Source: Hymenobacter sp. PAMC 26628
GTDB lineage: Bacteria > Bacteroidota > Bacteroidia > Cytophagales > Hymenobacteraceae
Length of the DNA stretch: 64,000 nucleotides
NCBI RefSeq assembly: GCF_001562275.1
Contig: NZ_CP014304.1
Location: 2,976,001 to 3,040,000 of the forward strand
Direction of reading: 5' to 3'
The notes beneath the pieces are model-generated. The model searched no databases and was not told where the DNA came from. It was given only the letters and a program-made list of their open reading frames with translations. Shown one piece after another: positions 25,701 to 34,192 of the stretch. The translations under genes were made by a program, and so were the position numbers. Positions within the stretch are counted from its first letter, which is position 1, and each line of letters opens with the position of its first letter.

Positions 25701-26267
25701 TTGGAAAAGCACCTGAACACCGTTGAGAAAATTGCCTGGCCCGTGGCCGTTCTGGGCCTGGCGGCCAAGTGGGCCCTGGTGCCCGCCGGCAGCTACCTGC
25801 TGATTTTGGCGCTGGGGGCCCTGGCCGCGGTATATTTTCTGAGGTCGTACTGGCCGGCGGCTGCCATGGCGGGCGGCGGGGGGCCCAGTGCTGCGGCGCC
25901 CGCCTCGTTTCTAGGCGACTACCTGCGCAAGGTCACGGGCATCAGCGCGGCGGTTACGCTGGTGGGCACCTTATTCAAGCTGATGAACTGGGGCAGCGGC
26001 AACACCCTGCTGGTGGTGGGCGTGGCCACGATGGCGCTGGTAGTGGTGGGGTCCGCCCTTTCCGGGCGCTGGTCGTGGCTTGCCGTAGCCCTGGCGGCAC
26101 TGGGGGCCCTGGCACTGTACGTGCCTTCCGAAACCATGATCCAGACGTTTCACCGCGACGACCCGGGGCTGGTGGAACGGCTGGTGTATCAGCTGCACCA
26201 TCCCCGCGACCGCGCCGCCGCGGAAGCCGTGCAACAGTATTTGCGGCAGAAACCGGGCCCCCGGTAA
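25701..26267 (+). CDS. Multi-pass membrane protein of unknown function
   Basis: 188 residues starting at TTG 25701, 18 bp after the VWA gene. About five hydrophobic helices (AWPVAVLGLAAKWALV, LLILALGALAAVYFL, VTGISAAVTLVGTLFKL, LVVGVATMALVVVGSAL, LAVALAALGALALYV), followed by a charged C-terminal tail. The pairing of a helix with FKLMNWGSGN recalls GldL-like small membrane proteins of Bacteroidota, but I cannot confirm a family. Confidence 0.65.
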   Translation: MEKHLNTVEKIAWPVAVLGLAAKWALVPAGSYLLILALGALAAVYFLRSYWPAAAMAGGGGPSAAAPASFLGDYLRKVTGISAAVTLVGTLFKLMNWGSGNTLLVVGVATMALVVVGSALSGRWSWLAVALAALGALALYVPSETMIQTFHRDDPGLVERLVYQLHHPRDRAAAEAVQQYLRQKPGPR

Positions 26268-26347
26268 GGAGTTCAGGGGGCCATTAAACTTCTGGGCCCG
26301 TCCGGCGTCCAACCGTCACTTTCCCGCTCAGCCCCCGGCCTCCCCGT

Positions 26348-26893
26348 TTGGAAGACCACGAAATCCTCCGCCTGTTCCAGAACCCCGCCAGTCGCAACCT
26401 GGCGTTCAACCAGCTGGTGCGCAAGTACCAGCGGAAGGTGTATTGGCACGTGCGCAAGATGGTGGTGGACCACGACGACGCCGACGACCTCACCCAGGAC
26501 GTGTTCGTGAAGGTGTGGAAGCACCTGGAAAACTTCCGCCAGGACGCCCAGCTTTTCACCTGGATTTACCGCATCGCCACCAACGAGTGCCTGGGGTTTT
26601 TGGGCAGCAAACGCCGCAAGTTCCTGCTGCCGCTGAACGACGTGGGCGCCGAGCTGGCCGAAAAGCTGGAGGCTGACCCCACCCTGGCCGGCGACGAAAT
26701 AGAACTAACGCTGCAAAAAGCCATTCTGCAACTTCCTGACAAGCAGCGCCTGGTGTTCAACCTTCGCTACTACGACGAAATGCCCTACGAGCAGATGGCC
26801 GAGGTGACCGGTACCAGCGTGGGGGCCCTAAAGGCGAGCTACCACCACGCCGTAAAAAAAGTAGAGGACTACGTGACCCGCGCCAGCGGGTGA
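26348..26893 (+). CDS. ECF-type RNA polymerase sigma-70 factor
   Basis: 181 residues from TTG 26348. Region 2 is at about 20-90 (LVRKYQRKVYWHVRKMV, DADDLTQDVFVKVWKHL) and region 4 at about 115-175 (LPDKQRLVFNLRYYDEMPYEQMAEV, then TGTSVGALKASYHHAVKKV). This is the RpoE-like ECF group. The next gene encodes a protein with one membrane helix that may be its anti-sigma factor, followed by a Spy-like periplasmic protein, so the cluster looks like an envelope-stress module. Confidence 0.92.
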   Translation: MEDHEILRLFQNPASRNLAFNQLVRKYQRKVYWHVRKMVVDHDDADDLTQDVFVKVWKHLENFRQDAQLFTWIYRIATNECLGFLGSKRRKFLLPLNDVGAELAEKLEADPTLAGDEIELTLQKAILQLPDKQRLVFNLRYYDEMPYEQMAEVTGTSVGALKASYHHAVKKVEDYVTRASG

Positions 26894-26945
26894 GATTTTT
26901 TTGGGACCGGGTTAAACGTTGCCGCGTTCCGTTCATCCAACCGCC

Positions 26946-27416
26946 ATGAAAACTGCCTTTAAGCTGGACGCGTACCCCCGGCGGCCTTACCCGCCGCTCA
27001 GCGATCCGCCGACTACGTATTTTGACCAACTGCCGGCGCGCGTCATGGCCCGCCGCCCCGCGCCCCGCGCGTTAGCCGGCGGCGCGGCCTGGTGGGCCCT
27101 GCTGCCCGGGGCCCTGCGCACCAGCCTGGCTTCGGTGGCCGTGCTGGGGACCTTCATAGCTTCGTTCTGGCTTGGCCTGGGCGGCCCGGCGGCCCCCACG
27201 GTGAGCGCCAGAGCCGCCACGGCGGCCCTCGACGCGGTGCCCCAGACCGAGCTGGTGGCCTACCTGTTGCGCCCCAGTGCCCACCTCGACGCCAGCGACC
27301 TGGCCCGCCTGGTGGACGCCCGGCCCGGCATGGCCGAAACCTTCCTCCGCCCCTCGCCCACCGAACTAAACGAGGCCCTGGACTCCCAGGCTGCCGAAGA
27401 AACGCAGTATTTGTAG
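26946..27416 (+). CDS. Single-helix membrane protein, candidate anti-sigma partner
   Basis: 156 residues from ATG 26946. N-terminal cytoplasmic segment (PPTTYFDQLPARVMAR), one hydrophobic helix (TSLASVAVLGTFIASFWLGLG), then a periplasmic part ending LNEALDSQAAEETQYL. Size, topology and position 52 bp behind an ECF sigma gene fit an anti-sigma factor, but no zinc-binding anti-sigma motif is present, so this is inference from context. Confidence 0.6.
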   Translation: MKTAFKLDAYPRRPYPPLSDPPTTYFDQLPARVMARRPAPRALAGGAAWWALLPGALRTSLASVAVLGTFIASFWLGLGGPAAPTVSARAATAALDAVPQTELVAYLLRPSAHLDASDLARLVDARPGMAETFLRPSPTELNEALDSQAAEETQYL

Positions 27417-27432
27417 TTTTTTGCCCTGCCCA

Positions 27433-27942
27433 ATGACCATGTTTGCTTGCTTTTTTGCCCCCGTGCCGCGCCGGCTGGTCCTGGCCGGGGCCCTGCTGCT
27501 GGCCGCCACCACCGCCCAGGCCCAGGGGCCGTTGCGCCAGCGGATGCAGGCGGCCAAGGCCGAGCGCCTCTCCCAGCTCGACAACGCCCGCATTGCTTTT
27601 TTCACCAGCCGCCTCGCCCTCAGCCAGGACCAGGCCCAGCGCTTCTGGCCGATCTATAACGAGTTCATCGTGCGCCGCCGTGAGTTGAACCGCACCGGCC
27701 GGCCGCTGAAGCGCGAGCAGATTGACGTGCTCACCGACCAGCAAATCCGCGACAACATTACCCAAACCTATAACACCCGCCAGCAGGAGCTGAACCTGGA
27801 AAAGGACTACTTCGACAAGTTCCAGAAGGTGCTCTCGCTGCGGCAGGTGGCCCAGCTGCTGGCCGCCGAGCGCGACTTCACTAAAGAAGTTATCCGGCGC
27901 GTAGCGGCCGCCCCGAGCCCCGCACCCGTGGGCCCGGAGTAA
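27433..27942 (+). CDS. Spy/CpxP-like periplasmic protein
   Basis: 169 residues from ATG 27433, signal peptide cut near TAQAQ. The mature protein is alpha-helical and charged: LSQLDNARIAFFTSRLALSQDQAQRFWPIYNEF, with the LxxxQxxxFWPIYNEF pattern common in Bacteroidota sensor-like periplasmic proteins related to LTXXQ/Spy families. It is the last gene of the sigma-factor cluster (16 bp after the previous stop) and is followed by an intrinsic terminator. Confidence 0.7.
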   Translation: MTMFACFFAPVPRRLVLAGALLLAATTAQAQGPLRQRMQAAKAERLSQLDNARIAFFTSRLALSQDQAQRFWPIYNEFIVRRRELNRTGRPLKREQIDVLTDQQIRDNITQTYNTRQQELNLEKDYFDKFQKVLSLRQVAQLLAAERDFTKEVIRRVAAAPSPAPVGPE

Positions 27943-27967
27943 CATCCTCCCCGCTTCGCCTTTTATT

Positions 27968-28003
27968 GAGGCCGCTGCCCCCCGCAGCGGCCTCTTTATT
28001 TTT
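27968..28003 (+). terminator. Intrinsic terminator of the sigma-factor cluster
   Basis: gaggccgctg / cagcggcctc hairpin (10-bp stem, 7-base loop) followed by tttattttt. The tail also contains tatttttg, a possible -7 box for the next gene. Confidence 0.85.
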
Positions 28004-28148
28004 GCGGAGCGGGTGCGGAAGAATCTAAACGGGCCGGCAGTGGTTGCAACGTTTCCGCCACAACAGCCGTGGCCGCGCCGCCGCCCCACGGCTACCCGGC
28101 GCGGAACCCCAAAAAATTCGTCCCCATCCGTTAAAATCCGTTAAATCT

Positions 28149-29345
28149 GTGGTCAGTCACCGCCAGCTTTTTCTTAAACACCAGGCCCAAACCTCCGATT
28201 TTCCGTTGCTGCTGGAAATTGAGCGGGCCGAGAGCGTGTACATGTACACGCCGGAGGGCCGCCCCATCCTCGACCTGATTTCGGGCATCGGGGTGAGCAA
28301 CGTGGGCCACCGCCACCCGCGGGTGCTGGCCGCCATCCACGCCCAGCTCGGCAAGTACCTGCACCTGATGGTGTACGGCGAGCTGGTGCAGGCCGTGCCC
28401 GCCCAACTGGCCGAGGCCCTGCACCACACCCTGCCCCCGCACCTCGATTCGGTCTATTTCACCAACTCCGGCACCGAGGCCATCGAGGGGGCACTGAAGC
28501 TGGCCAAGCGCCACACCGGCCGCACGGAATTGATTTCCTGCCTGAACGCCTACCACGGCTCCACGCACGGGGCCCTGTCCATCACCGGCTCCGAAAGTTT
28601 CAAGAACAGCTACCGGCCGCTGCTGCCCGACGTGCGCCACATCCGCCACAACGATTTCGCCGATTTGGCCCTGATCACCGAGCGCACGGCGGCCGTCGTC
28701 ATCGAAACGGTGCAGGGCGAGGCCGGCGTGCGCCTGCCCACGCCTTACTACCTGCCGGCCCTGCGCCGCCGCTGCCGCGAGGTGGGGGCCCTGCTCATCC
28801 TCGACGAAATCCAGTGCGGCTACGGGCGCACGGGCACCATGTGGGCCTTCGAGCAGTACGGCATCGAGCCCGACATCCTGGTCTGCGCCAAGGGCATGGG
28901 CGGTGGCATGCCCATCGGGGCCTTCATTTCCACCACGGAAATCATGAGCGGCTTCAAGACCAACCCCATCCTGGGGCACTGCACCACCTTCGGCGGCCAC
29001 CCGGTGAGCTGCGCGGCGGCCCTGGCCACGCTGCACGTTATGCAGGACGAAAACCTGGCCGCCGGCGTGGCCGAAAAAGCGGCGCGGTTCCGGGCGCAGC
29101 TGCGGCACCCGGCCATCCGGGCGGTGCGCGGCAGCGGCCTGCTAATGGCGGTGGAATTCGACTCGTTCGAGGTCCTCAAGCCCATCATCGATAGGGCCCT
29201 GGAACACGAAAGTATCCTCACCGACTGGTTCCTGTTCTGCGACAACTCGCTGCGCCTGGCCCCGCCCCTAATCATCACCGATGAGGAAATTGACGCTGCC
29301 TGCGCGGGCTTACTGCGGGCCATTGATTTTGTGGCGGGCAGGTAA
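28149..29345 (+). CDS. Class III PLP-dependent aminotransferase
   Basis: 398 residues from GTG 28149; the reading frame is open further upstream but the sequence before it is not conserved-looking. Family features: LDLISGIGVSNVGHRHPRV, NSGTEAIEGALKLAKRHTGR, the cofactor Asp in LILDEIQCGYGRTG and the Schiff-base Lys in LVCAKGMGGGMPIG. This resembles acetylornithine/4-aminobutyrate-type aminotransferases; the exact substrate cannot be told. The gene stands alone between a terminator and a family-1 hairpin. Confidence 0.92.
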   Translation: MVSHRQLFLKHQAQTSDFPLLLEIERAESVYMYTPEGRPILDLISGIGVSNVGHRHPRVLAAIHAQLGKYLHLMVYGELVQAVPAQLAEALHHTLPPHLDSVYFTNSGTEAIEGALKLAKRHTGRTELISCLNAYHGSTHGALSITGSESFKNSYRPLLPDVRHIRHNDFADLALITERTAAVVIETVQGEAGVRLPTPYYLPALRRRCREVGALLILDEIQCGYGRTGTMWAFEQYGIEPDILVCAKGMGGGMPIGAFISTTEIMSGFKTNPILGHCTTFGGHPVSCAAALATLHVMQDENLAAGVAEKAARFRAQLRHPAIRAVRGSGLLMAVEFDSFEVLKPIIDRALEHESILTDWFLFCDNSLRLAPPLIITDEEIDAACAGLLRAIDFVAGR

Positions 29346-29373
29346 TTAATTACTGGGCCAACGCGCAGAAAAA

Positions 29374-29467
29374 GGCCGTCATGCAGAGCGCAGCGAAGCA
29401 TCTTTTCCGCGTAACTAATTAATTACTGCTGCGGGAAAGTTGCTTCGCTGCGCTCTGCATGACGGCC
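29374..29467. repeat. Palindromic repeat, hairpin family 1 (copy b)
   Basis: Inverted repeat with arms ggccgtcatgcagagcgcag ... cgaagcatctt and the mirrored aagttgcttcgctgcgctct ... gacggcc, separated by an AT-rich loop. It lies between convergent genes and shares gtcatgc...gaagcatc with copies a and c. Confidence 0.85.
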
Positions 29468-29498
29468 TAATTGTTAATGGTAACAGCGTACAAATTAA

Positions 29499-30233
29499 TT
29501 ACAGCACGCCCTTTTCCGTCATCTGCCTAATAGTTTCGCGGTAATTGATGCCGACGGGGACTTCCATGCCGTTTACGATTTCGATGGTGTTGCCGTGGAT
29601 GGCCTTGATGGCGGTTTTCTGCACGAGGTAGGAGCGGTTGACGCGCAGGAAATCAGCGGGGTCGAGCAGGGTGGCCATTTTGGTCATCGTCATGTGCGCG
29701 ACGACGACCTCCGCTTTCGTGTAGATTTTAAGGTAGTCCTTCATCCCCTCCACGAACAGCACGTCGTCGACGGACACGCGCCGGAACTTCTTGTTTTCCT
29801 TGATGAGCAGCAGGCGCTGGCGCTCGGGGGGCCCCAGCGGCGGCTCGGGGGCCCCGGCGGGCGCCAGCTGCTGGCGCGCCTTGCCGATGGCCCGGGCGAA
29901 CCGCTCGAAGGTGATGGGCTTGAGCAGGAAATCCACCGCGTCGTGCTCGAAGCCCTGCACGGCGTACTCGGAGTAGGCGGTGGTGAAAATTATGGCCGGC
30001 CGCCAGCGCGTAAACGTGTTCAGGAACTCCAAGCCGTTCATTTCCGGCATGTTCACGTCGAGCAGAATGAGGTCGGGCCGCAGCTTTTCCACCCGGACCA
30101 GGGCCTCCACGGCGTTGTCGAACGTGGCCAGCAGCGCCACGGAGCCGAGGCGGCCGAGGTACTTCTGGAGCAGCTCCTGGGCCAGGGGCTCGTCGTCGAT
30201 GAGGACGCAGGTCAGCCGTTGTGCGGGGGCCAT
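29499..30233 (-). CDS. LytTR-family response regulator
   Basis: 244 residues. Receiver domain at about 8-125 with acidic pocket IDDEP, phospho-acceptor Asp59 in LILLDVNMPEMNG and conserved Lys in FLLKPITFERF; LytTR DNA-binding domain at about 145-244 (LIKENKKFRRVSVDDVLFVEGMKDYLKI). Its start overlaps the end of the upstream LytS-type kinase fragment by 22 bp, so the pair formed a two-component system. With the kinase truncated, the regulator may now be orphaned. Confidence 0.94.
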   Translation of the reverse strand: MAPAQRLTCVLIDDEPLAQELLQKYLGRLGSVALLATFDNAVEALVRVEKLRPDLILLDVNMPEMNGLEFLNTFTRWRPAIIFTTAYSEYAVQGFEHDAVDFLLKPITFERFARAIGKARQQLAPAGAPEPPLGPPERQRLLLIKENKKFRRVSVDDVLFVEGMKDYLKIYTKAEVVVAHMTMTKMATLLDPADFLRVNRSYLVQKTAIKAIHGNTIEIVNGMEVPVGINYRETIRQMTEKGVL

Positions 30234-30823
30234 AGGCGGAGCAGGATGTCGAATTGGGTGGCGGTGTGGCTGGTTTGCAGCGAGTAGGCGCCGGGGTACA
30301 GGATGTCGAGCCGGCGGCGGGTGTTGCGGGTGCCGATGCCTTCGCGGATTTCCGCGCCCGCCTGCGCCGGCCGGGCGTTGGCCACCGCGAAGCTGAACGT
30401 GCCCAGCTCGTCGCGGTAGGCGCGGATGCGCACCCAGGCGTCGTGGCGCAATTTATCGACGCCGTGCTTCACGGCGTTCTCCACGAAGTTGATGAGCAGC
30501 AGCGGTGGGATGCGCTGGGGCCCCAAATCGGGCGCAATTTCCAGTGCTACTTCCAGCCGCCGCCGGTGCCGAATCTGCTGAATTTCGATGTAGTTCTGGA
30601 TGAACGCCAGCTCCTTGGCTACGTCCACTTCGGTGGTGGCGGCGTCGTACAGCGCGTAGCGCATCATGTCGGAGAGCGACACGACGATGAACGCGGCGGT
30701 TTTGTCCTTGTCCTCAATCAGCGAATACACGCTGTTCAGGGTATTAAACAGAAAGTGCGGGTTGATTTGCGCCCGCAGAAATTCCAGCTCCAGCTTCAGG
30801 TTATCTTTTTTGAGATGGAAGCA
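30212..30823 (-). pseudogene. LytS-type histidine kinase, N-terminus lost
   Basis: The frame contains the His_kinase core EFLRAQINPHFLFNTLNSVY and the ATPase part (LLLINFVENAVKHGVDK ... GIGTRNTRRRLDILY), about 204 codons. Just upstream of the coiled segment LKKDNLKLELEF a TAG occurs at 30824-30826 and the sequence turns AT-rich, so the membrane-sensor half (normally ~150-200 residues) is missing. A later start at 30730 would lack the phosphorylated His. Truncation coincides with the edge of the low-GC insert 30824-32155. Confidence 0.85.
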
Positions 30824-30922
30824 CTAATATCCATCACTAAAACAACCCATTATAACCTATTTAACAGATCAAAGGCTAAAACACTTATAAGATATTTTAG
30901 TTAGCTAAAAAATATCATAGGC

Positions 30923-31012
30923 GGTCATGCTGAACTTGTCGAAGCATCTCTACCGCTCAGTGAATCATGGTTTACTGAGCGGTAGAGATGCTTCGACAAG
31001 CTCAGCATGACC
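30923..31012. repeat. Palindromic repeat, hairpin family 1 (copy c)
   Basis: Arms ggtcatgctgaacttgtcga ... ctcagt and actgagcggtagagatgctt ... catgacc, one mismatch over about 39 bp. Preceded by ttagctaaaaaatat, matching the flank of copy a. Confidence 0.88.
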
Positions 31013-31337
31013 TTTTCATTAACTTGAACAGCTTCTTAAGCTATATAATCATCATAATATTAAAATCAAACATTTTATTGATCAAACATTTTAATAATTA
31101 AAGCTCATACGTATAATTAAGCAAATATTTAAAAATATCAATTTACCTAAACATCATTTTAAACTGGCTCTTGGCATTGCGGCGATCTTTCACACATACT
31201 GATGCTGCTTTTGCTATATCTTGCTAAGTAACGGTTCGACAAGCATCAAGTTAAAGTACACTTGGGAGGGTATAGAGTCACTGCCAATGAGTAAAGGGGA
31301 GCTTAATAAATAATTTCAAAAGCAAGAATTTACACTC

Positions 31338-32033
31338 ATGAAGCTAGTCAAATACTGTAATTCAGATCATAATCCATTGGATGGATGCCGAACTTTACAG
31401 CTCGGCACGGCAGAATTCTACCGAAATATGGATGCATCGCGACCCATAGCTGATACTCAAGAGGGCCATATAACTTACTTGGGGACTAATTATGCAAATG
31501 GCTTTGGTTTGGGAGCAGTAATTTCAGGTAATATTGGTGAAAATCTCTACATTTTCTCTATGTCTACTGAAGACTTACCCATAGAGGAAGCTAAATTACG
31601 CTTCGGAGAAGACAAAGATTCTCGCTATTATATCAAAGACCTATCTAAGTTTATAAGCATGATTTTCAATCAGATGGGAAGTCAAGTAACTTACCAAGAC
31701 TTTACTGAAGGATCTCAGGAATTTTTAAACAATTTGGGTCGTAAACCTTTCTTTGAAACTAGACCCTACTTTGGTTTAATAAAATATCAAGATGCTTATC
31801 TCATGGATTATTCAGAAGAAATTAGTCTTGGTTCATTCAGTTGGTTTATAAATAGTCAATTTAGAAAAAGAGAATCTTATAAAGAAGATGCTGAATTCAG
31901 AATTGTAATTGTAATTATCGAAAAGGAGAGTGGGCGTATAATTTCAATAAAAGAACCACCTAAAATTTTGACATTCCCAGAGGACACAAATTGGGACTGT
32001 TTAAGTAATGTGCCAATAGATTTTGAAAAATAG
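31338..32033 (+). CDS. Protein of unknown function on low-GC insert (DUF2971-like?)
   Basis: 231 residues, AT-rich codons. The N-terminus (MKLVKYCNSDHNPLDGCRTL, then QLGTAEFYRNMDASRPIADTQEG) resembles the opening of DUF2971-type proteins, in which a Tyr-rich segment, an aromatic strand and an EG motif recur; this match is from memory of the pattern and weak. No signal peptide or membrane helix. Single cargo gene of the insert, so an accessory role (for example defence) is conceivable but unsupported by motifs. Confidence 0.6.
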   Translation: MKLVKYCNSDHNPLDGCRTLQLGTAEFYRNMDASRPIADTQEGHITYLGTNYANGFGLGAVISGNIGENLYIFSMSTEDLPIEEAKLRFGEDKDSRYYIKDLSKFISMIFNQMGSQVTYQDFTEGSQEFLNNLGRKPFFETRPYFGLIKYQDAYLMDYSEEISLGSFSWFINSQFRKRESYKEDAEFRIVIVIIEKESGRIISIKEPPKILTFPEDTNWDCLSNVPIDFEK

Positions 32034-32141
32034 TTCATTCATAATCTCCAACTACAAAGCCAAGAAATTTGCGCGAAAGCGACACTGATCTTGTGTCAGC
32101 CATTGTAACTAGAATTCTGGCAGCTTATCACATAGCTGCGG

Positions 32142-33860
32142 TTATTCAATGGCACCGTGGCTCTGGTAATTGGGCCGACGAATGCGCCGGCCGTAGGCCA
32201 GGCTCACGAAGTCGCTTTTGCCCACCGCCCGGCTCAGCAGCGCCGATGGGAAGAGGCTGGTGTAGTGCCGCGCGTTTTGCTGGCCGGTGGTGCGCAGCTC
32301 GCCCAGCGAGTTCGTGTTTTCGAGCCGCAGCCCGAGGCGGTAGGCCAGCCCGAAGCGCTTGCCGGCGAAGGTGGCGTAGGCCGCCGACACGTTTTCGCGG
32401 TACGTGAAGAAGTTGGTACGCAGGGCGTCGTTCTGCCAGTCGCCGGCTTGCAGCAGCTCGTAGCGGGCGTCGTTTTCCGACGTTACGTAGCTGTGCTTGG
32501 CCCCCAGCCCGAGGGTGCCGCCGCCCAGCCGCCGTTCGTAGTCCACCTGCCCGGCCACGATGCAGATGCCCGTGGGCAGGTAGTTGCGCAGCTGCACGCC
32601 CCGGCCGGGCATGGGGCTCTGGGCGGTGAAAAAGGTGTTGGCAATCCGGTTTTCGCTCGCCGACTAGTAGCGCGAGTAGTCCAGGTCGGCGGTGAGCGTG
32701 CTGGCCGAGTCGAGGGCGTGCTTCAGCCCCAGATTGCCCGAGTACTGGGTGGAGTGGTAAGCGGTGTTGGTCTGGCTGTCGAGCGTCGAATCGACGGGGG
32801 CCCCGGGGCCGCGCAGCAGCTGCGTGGCGGCGTTGGCGACGCTGGTGCGGTCGGTGCGCAGGCCGCGCAGGTACAGGTTGAGGCTGGTGCGGGGCCCCAG
32901 CTGCCAGTCGAGGCCGGCCTTGGCGTTGTGGGCCAGCTGGCGGGTGGGCGTGGCCGAGGTGAGCAAATGGGTGGCCGTCACGTCCCCACTGGGGCCCCCG
33001 AGGTAGTCAATCTGCGCCTCGTCGGACACGCGGGTTTGGCGGCCCGCCAGGTTGTAGCCGCCGTACAGGGCCAGGGCCCCAGCCTTGTGGTTGAGGGACA
33101 GGCCGGCGGTTTGGCGGCTGTTGGTGGTGCCGCCCGCGCCCAGCGTGAGGCTGCCCTTGGTGCCGTTTTGCAGGCTTTTTTTGGTGACGATGTTGACGAT
33201 GCCGCCGGGGCCCTCGGCGTCGTACTTGGCGCCCGGGCTGGTAATCAGCTCAATCTTTTGCAGCTCCTGGCTGGGCAAGCCCTTGAGGAACACGGCCAGA
33301 TCGGCGGCCGCCAGGTAGGTGCGCTTGCCGTCCACGATTACCAGCGTGCCCTTGCCGTTGAGCGACACGGTTTCCGTGCGCGGGTCCACGTACACGCCGG
33401 GCGCGCGGGCCAGCACCTCCAGGGCGGTGTAGCCGGTGGCGAGCGGCGTGCTGGCCACGTCCATCACCAGGCGGTCAGGCAGTTGGGTGATGCGCGGCCG
33501 CAGGGTCGTCACCTGCACCTCGCCCAGCTGCTGGGGCGCCGGGCGCAGCAGCAGCTGCACGGGCGCCGGCGGGGCCCCGGCGGCCACCACCAGCCGCCGC
33601 GTACTGGGCAGCCAGCCCACAAACGAGGCCCGCAGCCGGTAGGGCCCCGGCGCCACACCGCGCAGCACAAAAGCGCCGCTGGCATCGGCCACGGTAGCCT
33701 GCACGCCGCTCGAATCCTGGGCGCTGAGCAGCACCACGGTAGCAAATTCCACGGGCTGCTGGGCAGCGTTTAGCACGGTGCCGCGCACGTCCACGCCCTG
33801 GGCCCCGGCAGTGGTTTGCCACAGGATAAAAAAGAGGAGCGTAAAGATTCGGAGCCGCAT
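32142..33860 (-). pseudogene. Outer-membrane beta-barrel/TonB-receptor-like protein, in-frame stop and 3' truncation
   Basis: Starts ATG 33860 with a signal peptide (cut near TAGAQ), a carboxypeptidase-like regulatory domain (VDVRGTVLNAAQQPVEFATV), a plug domain (ALEVLARAPGVYVD ... ELITSPGAKYDAEGPGGIVNI) and barrel strands. TAG at 32664-32666 interrupts after LDYSRY, but the same frame continues (SASENRIANTFFTAQ ... FGLAYRLGLRLE ... YGRRIRRPNYQ). It then ends after SHGAIE at 32142, about 200 residues short of the usual OMP_b-brl_3 barrel, where the low-GC insert begins. Non-functional. Confidence 0.85.
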
Positions 33861-34192
33861 AGCGTCGCTGGGTTGGTTCGCAGCGAAGTACCGGGGCCCC
33901 GGGGCCGGGCCGAAATTTTTTCGACCAGATAGCGCGGGCTGTAGACGTACTCAACGGTTCCGGCCAATGGTTGCAACGCCGTGCCTAGCACCCACGTCCC
34001 CAGCTCCCGTCCCAATCAATGCCCCCAGCCTGGCTCATGCTACCCAGGCAGCAAAGTGGGCTGCCACCTGCTGCCCCAACAGCAACTGCGGCTGCCCAGC
34101 GTAATGCCGGACAGCCGCAGCCGTTGAAAAAAGTTGTACCTGAGCACCAGCAAAGAGCCGGAACACCGGCGTCTTAGCTGGCTGCCAAATCT
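33861..34192. other. Intergenic region without recognised gene
   Basis: No coding sequence or RNA recognised. An inverted repeat ctgcggctg (34086-34094) / cagccgcag (34112-34120) lies downstream of the efflux operon without a T-run on either strand. Confidence 0.5.

Larger units (their letters stand above)
30824..32155. other. Low-GC insert replacing kinase 5' and receptor 3' sequences
   Basis: The composition is clearly AT-rich. The left edge cuts the LytS kinase and the right edge cuts the outer-membrane receptor after RRPNYQ. It contains a family-1 hairpin (30923-31012), about 320 bp of AT-rich sequence without a recognisable gene (31013-31337) and one + strand gene (31338-32033). No transposase, integrase or target duplication was recognised. 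Confidence 0.75.
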
